Assembly: GCA_002327785.1 (NCBI GenBank)
Contig: DCUI01000081.1
Span: 49,701-85,858, forward strand
DNA length: 36,158 nucleotides
Source of the DNA: Phycisphaerales bacterium UBA2218
GTDB lineage: Bacteria; Planctomycetota; Phycisphaerae; Sedimentisphaerales; Anaerobacaceae
Direction of reading: 5' to 3'
Shown: positions 31,015-36,158 of the stretch, in pieces
How the letters are laid out: each line of letters begins with the position of its first letter
Position numbering within the stretch: the stretch's first letter is position 1
Program-made: the position numbers and the translations under genes
Notes under the pieces: model-generated
What the model saw: the letters and a program-made list of their open reading frames with translations, nothing else
Told to the model about the DNA's origin: nothing
Database searches by the model: none

Positions 31015-33018
31015 ATGGACAAGAAGCTGACATTCATCGTGTTATTGTGGAGCATAGGCCTGATTAGCCAGGCGTTCGGGGTCACCGGGACCTACGTCGA
31101 TATCTCGCCGTCCAACACTGTGGCGGTCAACGGCACGGATCCCTGGTACAGCACGGCCGCCGTGACGGGATTGTGGCAGCAGAGGGCGTTCTGCAACGAG
31201 GGCACGATCTATCAGGGTGGCAACAACGCCGCAATGGACCTGAAAACCACGATCAGCGGTCTGGAGCCGGGTCAGGTGTATGACATCTACTCGGTTTACT
31301 GGACCAAGAGCATAGGGGAGAACTGGGGGATGCTTGCCGGCGTGGATCCCAACAGTGCTCGCGCCGTCTGGTACAACTTCGAGAACGGCACGAAAACGGG
31401 TCCCACCGAGGTCGACGGCGCCATTTTTGAGATGGAGGGCCTCATCGGAACGGCAACGGCCGACAAGGACGGGAAGCTTGACGTATACACCTTCAACCAT
31501 GCGCATATCACCACCAGTCATCGCGCATGGGCGGACGGCTTCTCCTACCAGCAGGCGTTTCTGACCTACAATCCCCAGCCAAGTCATGGTGAAACAGACA
31601 TGGCACTGGACGTCGAATTGAGCTGGTCCACTATGTTGGATCCCTCCAACCCGACGCAGCCCCACCTGGGAGTTACGGATCACTGGGTGTATCTCAGCGA
31701 GTCGCCTTACCTGACGGCCGATGACCTGGTGGAGACAGTCCCCGTTGGAGTCACACAGATCAGCCCGCCGTCTCTGGAGGCCAACAAGCGGTATTATTGG
31801 GCGGTGGACGAGCAGCTCTCCGATGGGAGCTTCGTTCTGGGCCTGACCTGGACGTTTGAAACCGTCAAGACACTGGCCAGTTTCGATCCTCCGGCGGGCA
31901 GCCAGCCTCGCAACGCCCGTGCCGACGTCGGTGAGACCGTTGTGTTTGCCGCGACGGCAGGTGTCTCGGCCTCGCCGGACATGCCGATAGCTTATCAGTG
32001 GTACAGGGGTCTACCGGGCGACACGAGCAGGCCCATGGTCGATGAGCCCGGCCATATCGCAGGGGCCGAGACGCAGCAGTTGAGCATCACCGTCACATCG
32101 ACGGACGAGGACAGCTACTTCTGCCGGGCTACCAATGACGCGGGCGCCATGGATTCCATCGCAGCCACGTTGTTGATTAAACGCATGTTGGCCTGGTACA
32201 AGTTCGAAAACAACCTCAACGATTCCGTCGGCGTCGGTCACGGGACTATGACCAATCCGGCATACGTCGATGGAATGGATGGCAAGGCGTTGAACTTCGA
32301 CGGCACAAACTACGTCGATCTGGGAAGGGAGGGTTTCCCGAAGGCCGGCCTGGGCAATGGTTTGGGAGCCGGGTCCTTGTCATTCTGGATCAACACGCCG
32401 AAAACAGATATCAGTTTCGTCGGCACGTTTAATGACGGCGCAACCACAGGTTTCAGGGTCGAATACACCTCCGGAAATTCCCTGTCGCTTCTGGTCCGCG
32501 ATGACAGCGGCGTGGGCGTGTCCCGCGGGATCGCCCCGGCCGGTTCCATTTTGAACGCCTGGCATCTGGTCACCTGCACGTGGGATGCCGAGACCGGAGA
32601 AACGGCAATCTACCTGGATGGCGCGAGCACGGGACTGGTCACGAGCAGCCAGCCGTCCAGATTCTCGCCGTGGCAGTATCCAATGGTCATCGGCGCTCGT
32701 CAGAACCGCGCCACCTTGGAATGGTTCTACACGGGAGCCATGGATGATTACCGCCTGTACAATTATCCATTGAATCCCTACGAAGTGGCCGAACTATACA
32801 CGTCGCTGAAGGGAGGGAGGATCCTGGTGGAGTATCCCGTCGGCGATTTGAGTCAGGACGGGGTGGTTGATCAGGCTGATCTGGAAATACTGCGCTCGCA
32901 TTGGCTGGAATGCGGCTGGGCGCCGGCGCCGACATGCGAGTACAAGCTCGACGTGGCCGAGTTGACGGCATTGCTCTCGGCGTGGCTGGACGAGTTGGAC
33001 GTCGGCGATGACATGTAA
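31015..33018 (+). CDS. Secreted Ig-like/LamG protein with dockerin-like C-terminus
   Basis: Signal peptide residues 1-22 (cleavage near QAFG). A beta-rich N-terminal domain follows to about 185, then a fibronectin-III-like segment about 188-285 (LSWSTMLDP...YYWAVDEQLSDG). An immunoglobulin-like domain spans 296-388 (AYQWYRG...DSYFCRATNDAGAM). A LamG/concanavalin-type domain spans about 391-605 (LAWYKFENNLNDSVG...ALNFDGTNYVDLG...AMDDYRLYNYPL). A dockerin-like pair of calcium-binding repeats ends it (GDLSQDGVVDQADLEILRSH near 615, a second, poorer copy near 640). It is probably an extracellular carbohydrate- or protein-binding protein. AAGGAGG before ATG 31015 is strong. This type is often encoded next to pseudopilins in planctomycetes, as here. 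Confidence 0.87.
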   Translation: MDKKLTFIVLLWSIGLISQAFGVTGTYVDISPSNTVAVNGTDPWYSTAAVTGLWQQRAFCNEGTIYQGGNNAAMDLKTTISGLEPGQVYDIYSVYWTKSIGENWGMLAGVDPNSARAVWYNFENGTKTGPTEVDGAIFEMEGLIGTATADKDGKLDVYTFNHAHITTSHRAWADGFSYQQAFLTYNPQPSHGETDMALDVELSWSTMLDPSNPTQPHLGVTDHWVYLSESPYLTADDLVETVPVGVTQISPPSLEANKRYYWAVDEQLSDGSFVLGLTWTFETVKTLASFDPPAGSQPRNARADVGETVVFAATAGVSASPDMPIAYQWYRGLPGDTSRPMVDEPGHIAGAETQQLSITVTSTDEDSYFCRATNDAGAMDSIAATLLIKRMLAWYKFENNLNDSVGVGHGTMTNPAYVDGMDGKALNFDGTNYVDLGREGFPKAGLGNGLGAGSLSFWINTPKTDISFVGTFNDGATTGFRVEYTSGNSLSLLVRDDSGVGVSRGIAPAGSILNAWHLVTCTWDAETGETAIYLDGASTGLVTSSQPSRFSPWQYPMVIGARQNRATLEWFYTGAMDDYRLYNYPLNPYEVAELYTSLKGGRILVEYPVGDLSQDGVVDQADLEILRSHWLECGWAPAPTCEYKLDVAELTALLSAWLDELDVGDDM

Positions 33019-33048
33019 ACAGTCCTTGGATTGATCTTGTGAGCAGAC

Positions 33049-33093
33049 GAGTGAGAGGGGCCGCTGTCGGTTCGACGCCAGCCCTTCTCACTC
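33049..33093 (+). other. Hairpin with tRNA T-arm-like loop after the LamG gene
   Basis: GAGTGAGAGGGGC (33049-33061) pairs with GCCCTTCTCACTC (33081-33093), 12 Watson-Crick pairs and one G-T. The loop contains CTGTCGGTTCGACGCCAG, close to a tRNA T arm, and the right arm resembles an acceptor 3' strand. No D or anticodon arm is present and there is no T run. It may be a factor-dependent terminator or a tRNA-derived remnant. Confidence 0.5.
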
Positions 33094-33149
33094 GTTCATG
33101 GATGTGGTCCTGAACCCAAGAGATGAATTGTGTACAGTAGGAATGAGCA

Positions 33150-34628
33150 ATGAGCAGACATGACAACATTGAAGCAGGATATGGTTTGGGCAGGCGTGAT
33201 TTTCTCGCCGCGGCGGGGATTGCAGGCGGCGCGACAATGTTCCCATGGATGAAGGCGACGGTCGCCCAAAGCGCGCCGCCTGTTCGCAACAAGGAAGGCG
33301 CCACCGTCCGCGCAGTATTCCTCTACCCTCCGTCCGGGACTTTCTCAAACAACCCGGACGGCTGGTGGAGCTGGCCCGGCAATGAGTACGACGCCGAAGG
33401 ACGCCAGAAGAAGTACATGGCCGCACTGGCCGACATGGAAAAGCGTCTCGGGATGGAGATCGTCATGGAGAATCGCTCCGTCGCCGGCAATGCGGATGCG
33501 CAGAAGCTGATCGGCGAGCTTGAAACCTCTCGTCCCGACGGTCTGCTGCTGGTCATGTTCTACAACAACAGCTTGCCCCAGGCTAATCTACTCATCGAAG
33601 CGGCCAAGAAACTCGACATACCGGTCGTGTTCTTCATCGGACTGGGCGTCAAGCATGGCTCCATCGCCGCCTACCGCCGGCCGGGATTGTTTTTCATCCA
33701 GTCATTGGAGAATCTCGACGCCATCGAATACGGCATGCGGATGATCAACACGCGGAAGCAACTGCGTCAATCTCTCCTTTTGAGCATTACCGAGGCGGAC
33801 CAACCGCGCGAAGCGACCGAGTCGTTCTTTGGCATCAAGGTTCGCGTGATTCCGTTCTCTCGCTACGCGGATCAGTTCCATAAGGTCCAGATCACCGAGG
33901 CGACTCAAAGCCTGATGAAGAAGCTCACCCGTGAAGCGGTCGAGGTTCGAGGCGTTACCGAGGAAAGCCTCCGCAACGCCATGCGGGCGCATCTGGCTCT
34001 GACGGAATTGTTGCGCGACGAGAATGCCGACGGCCTTACGATGAATTGCCTGCGCCGGGGCATGCTCAAACCCTGCATAAGCTTCTCTCTGCTCAATGGC
34101 ATGCTGACCCCGGCCGCCTGCGAGAACGATTTGCCCGCCGTGTACACACAGTTGCTTGGGCAGCTCCTCATCGGCCGGCCGGGCTTCCAGCACAATCCGT
34201 GCTATGAGACGGAGAAGAACCATTACTACGCTTCGCATTGCACGTGCCCGACCAAGGTATACGGCCCAGACGGACCCGAGCTGACGTATCTGTTGCGCCG
34301 TTTCGCACACACCAATGAGGGGAGCTGCGCGATTCAGACCTTCTGGAAGCCTGAAGAACCGGTCACCATGGTGCGATACCATCCGGGTGAGAAGCCTGCG
34401 TTGGATGTCTATAGTGGTCGCGTGGTCATATCACACCCGATGCCGCCCGCCGGTGGATGCACCACGAATGTTGAGGTGGAGATTACAGACCGCTCCGACG
34501 CATGTATGGTCAGCGGGCATCACAATCTGCTGTTCTGCGGCGATTTCGCCCGCCAGTTCAGACTGTTTGCCCAACTGTACAAGATGGAGCTGGCCAATAC
34601 GGGATATCAGGGCCCGCGATTCGTGTGA
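33150..34628 (+). CDS. Tat-exported L-fucose/L-arabinose-isomerase-like protein
   Basis: 492 residues. The N-terminus is a twin-arginine signal (GRRDFLAAAGIAGGATMF), cleaved near VAQSA. The rest has the layout of the fucose/arabinose isomerase superfamily: an N-terminal Rossmann-like part (ELETSRPDGLLLVMFYNNSL, IPVVFFIGLG), a central region with ADGLTMNCLRRGMLKPCISF and ENDLPAVYTQLL, and a C-terminal barrel part with SHCTCPTKVYGP and SGHHNLLFCGD. Glu in ENDLPA and the His residues are candidate metal ligands. Export of such an enzyme is unusual, so it may be a binding or non-isomerase relative. AGGA precedes ATG 33150. The Tat-tagged oxidoreductase downstream may form a unit with it. Confidence 0.72.
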   Translation: MSRHDNIEAGYGLGRRDFLAAAGIAGGATMFPWMKATVAQSAPPVRNKEGATVRAVFLYPPSGTFSNNPDGWWSWPGNEYDAEGRQKKYMAALADMEKRLGMEIVMENRSVAGNADAQKLIGELETSRPDGLLLVMFYNNSLPQANLLIEAAKKLDIPVVFFIGLGVKHGSIAAYRRPGLFFIQSLENLDAIEYGMRMINTRKQLRQSLLLSITEADQPREATESFFGIKVRVIPFSRYADQFHKVQITEATQSLMKKLTREAVEVRGVTEESLRNAMRAHLALTELLRDENADGLTMNCLRRGMLKPCISFSLLNGMLTPAACENDLPAVYTQLLGQLLIGRPGFQHNPCYETEKNHYYASHCTCPTKVYGPDGPELTYLLRRFAHTNEGSCAIQTFWKPEEPVTMVRYHPGEKPALDVYSGRVVISHPMPPAGGCTTNVEVEITDRSDACMVSGHHNLLFCGDFARQFRLFAQLYKMELANTGYQGPRFV

Positions 34629-34695
34629 AAGCGCGTGTAAGAGGTAACACGGGCACCCTCCAATCAGGTCGCCGGCAAGCTCTGCCCTTGTTTTC

Positions 34696-34714
34696 CATGG
34701 GCAAAATGCCCATG
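34696..34714. repeat. CATGGGC hairpin repeat (MGILPM type)
   Basis: CATGGGC (34696-34702) and GCCCATG (34708-34714) form a perfect 7-bp stem around AAAAT. The arms are identical to the first hairpin in ligA at 3206-3224. Read on the minus strand the segment gives SMGILPMENKGRACRRP, the same style of translated repeat. Confidence 0.75.
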
Positions 34715-34728
34715 CTGCGGCAACTGTG

Positions 34729-34757
34729 TTGACGCCGTGCCGCTGGCGTGCTAAGCT
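34729..34757 (+). promoter_or_regulatory. Candidate promoter for the last oxidoreductase gene
   Basis: TTGACG (34729-34734, five of six), 17-base spacer, TAAGCT (34752-34757, three of six). It begins 15 bases after the hairpin repeat and about 50 bases before ATG 34808. Confidence 0.4.
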
Positions 34758-34807
34758 CACGCCCGAATAAATTGCCGAAACCTCGTTGCTTGTGAGGAAT
34801 GTATGTT

Positions 34808-36145
34808 ATGAGTAGAACCAAGCGAAGGGACAATCGGATTGTGATATCACGTCGCGACGTTTTGAAGGCTTCGGCTGCCCTGGCCTTCCCGATTATTGTG
34901 CCGTCATCCGTGTTCGGCTCCGAGGCCCCCAGTGAGCGGATCGCCGTCGGCTGCATCGGCGTCGGCCGGATGGGTGACGGCGACTTGAAGGAAGCCCTGG
35001 GAATCAAGCAGGTGCAGGTCGTAGCCGTCTGCGACCTGGACTCCCGGCGGGTGGAACTTGCTCGCAAGAAGGTCGATTCCTTTTATACCCAACAGAATCC
35101 AGGCGGCGAGTATAAGGGCTGCGCCACGTACGGTGATTTCCGGGAGTTGATCGCCCGCGGCGACATCGATGCGGTGCAGATCTCCACGCCGGACCACTGG
35201 CACACGATTCCCACCATTGAGGCCGCCAGGGCGGGCAAGGACATCTTTCTGCAGAAACCCTTGTCGCTGACCATTCAGGAGGGACGTTTGGTGAGCGATA
35301 CGGTTCGCCGGTATGGCCGGGTCTTCCAGATCGGCAGTCAGCAGCGGTCCGAGAGGCGGTTCCGCTTCGGGTGCGAGCTGGTCCGCAACGGCCGGATTGG
35401 CAAGATCCACACGATCAAGGTCGGCTTCGGGACGGATCCCGGCTGCGGCCAGAAGCCGGAAATGCCGGTGCCGGAGAACCTGGACTACGAGATGTGGCTG
35501 GGACCGGCCCCGTGGGCCCCGTACACGGAGGAGCGGGTGCACCCGCAGAACAGCCTCAGCGCCCGGCCGGGCTGGCTTCGCATTTCCGATTACGGCGCGG
35601 GCATGATCACCGGCTGGGGCAGCCACCATCTGGACATCGCCCACTGGGGCATGGGTACCGAGTTTACCGGTCCGGTCGAGGTCGAGGGCCGGGCCGAGTT
35701 CCCGAAAGACGGGCTCTGGGACGTGCATGGGGATTTTCATATTGAGTACACCTATGCCAATGGGGTCAGGATGATCGCTGCCGACGAAAAGGTGCATCGC
35801 AACGGCATCCGGTTCGAGGGCGACAAGGGGTGGGTGTTCGTCACTCGAGGAGCCATCGACGCCGAGCCCAAGTCGCTGTTGCAGGAGACGATCGGGGCCG
35901 GCGAGACGAGGCTCTACGTAAGCGACTACCACAAGGGGAACTTCTACGACTGTGTGAAGTCGCGGGCCGAGACCATTGCGCCGGTCGAGGTCGCGCATCG
36001 CTCGTGCTCGGCGTGTCTGCTGGGCGACATCGCGATGCGGACGGGCCGCAAGCTCCGCTGGGACCCGGACAAGGAGCGGTTTCTCGGCGATGATGCGGCG
36101 AACGCGATGCTCTCGCGGACGATGCGGGCGCCATGGAGGCTGTAG
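34808..36145 (+). CDS. Tat-exported Gfo/Idh/MocA-family oxidoreductase
   Basis: NAD(P)-dependent dehydrogenase family, 445 residues from ATG 34808. The in-frame ATG at 34799 lies only two bases after GAGG, so the later start is preferred. The twin-arginine signal is SRRDVLKASAALAFPIIVPS. The Rossmann motif GCIGVGRMGDG starts near 48. The usual EKP is QKP here (149-151), keeping the lysine; this variant occurs in exported members. The C-terminal domain contains MITGWGSHHLDIAHWGMG, with the conserved histidines, after PGWLRISDYG. TAG at 36143-36145 falls just inside the window end. It probably works on an extracytoplasmic sugar derivative. Confidence 0.92.
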   Translation: MSRTKRRDNRIVISRRDVLKASAALAFPIIVPSSVFGSEAPSERIAVGCIGVGRMGDGDLKEALGIKQVQVVAVCDLDSRRVELARKKVDSFYTQQNPGGEYKGCATYGDFRELIARGDIDAVQISTPDHWHTIPTIEAARAGKDIFLQKPLSLTIQEGRLVSDTVRRYGRVFQIGSQQRSERRFRFGCELVRNGRIGKIHTIKVGFGTDPGCGQKPEMPVPENLDYEMWLGPAPWAPYTEERVHPQNSLSARPGWLRISDYGAGMITGWGSHHLDIAHWGMGTEFTGPVEVEGRAEFPKDGLWDVHGDFHIEYTYANGVRMIAADEKVHRNGIRFEGDKGWVFVTRGAIDAEPKSLLQETIGAGETRLYVSDYHKGNFYDCVKSRAETIAPVEVAHRSCSACLLGDIAMRTGRKLRWDPDKERFLGDDAANAMLSRTMRAPWRL

Positions 36146-36158
36146 ATGATTAGAAGGT

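Noticed and set aside
33049..33093. A complete tRNA gene
   Set aside because: Only a T-arm-like and acceptor-like part is present; no D arm, anticodon arm or matching 5' acceptor at the right distance.

Overview
The window looks like chromosomal DNA of a planctomycete, most likely from the Phycisphaerae/Sedimentisphaerales side (inference). Pointers are many Tat-tagged Gfo/Idh/MocA oxidoreductases and xylose-isomerase-like TIM barrels, a pseudopilin with the DGHAE...HHW C-terminus common in planctomycetes, a PEP-CTERM-type C-terminus (PSPGALLL...GWRRRK), a dockerin-like LamG protein, and the dispersed MGFQPM/MGILPM hairpin repeat. No rRNA or complete tRNA was found.

Layout. 1-2.3 kb: the 3' part of a secretin gene and a small lipoprotein. 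2.7-6.3 kb: ligA, then ribD one base later. LigA carries an in-frame triple-hairpin repeat and a second zinc ribbon. 6.34-6.50 kb: a likely free-standing small RNA with its own promoter and terminator. 6.6-8.3 kb: a tiny ORF, then a secreted DUF1080 (3-keto-disaccharide hydrolase family)-PHP fusion. 8.6-12.8 kb: a 1409-residue glycine-rich repeat protein with an exosortase-type tail. 12.9-16.9 kb: an M24 peptidase (minus), a rhomboid protease and an SH3-domain envelope protein, ended by a long symmetric terminator.

17-27.3 kb is a sugar-catabolism island. A leftward operon (Gfo/Idh/MocA, Tat-tagged hydroxypyruvate-isomerase-like TIM barrel, Tat-tagged Gfo/Idh/MocA) is divergent from a rightward one (enolase-superfamily dehydratase, cytoplasmic TIM barrel, cytoplasmic Gfo/Idh/MocA). 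A small frameshifted four-helix-bundle gene between inverted repeats follows, then a Tat-tagged TIM barrel (minus) divergent from a XylR-type regulator. Together with the DUF1080 protein and the last two genes (a Tat-tagged fucose/arabinose-isomerase-like protein and another Tat-tagged Gfo/Idh/MocA), this suggests oxidation-first (3-keto) processing of glycosides in the envelope and cytoplasm. That pathway is inferred; no substrate can be read from the sequence.

27.4-30.9 kb: a type II pseudopilin gene cut by a complete 2617-bp IS66-family element (28064-30680) with 21-bp perfect terminal inverted repeats and an 8-bp target duplication. Removing the element and one duplicate restores a 272-residue protein exactly. 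31-33 kb: a secreted Ig/LamG/dockerin-like protein.

Repeats sit in many gaps: two members of the CATGGGC hairpin family, two ACACGGAC-based inverted repeats around one isomerase gene, a 24-bp inverted repeat around the four-helix-bundle gene, and strong intercistronic hairpins.
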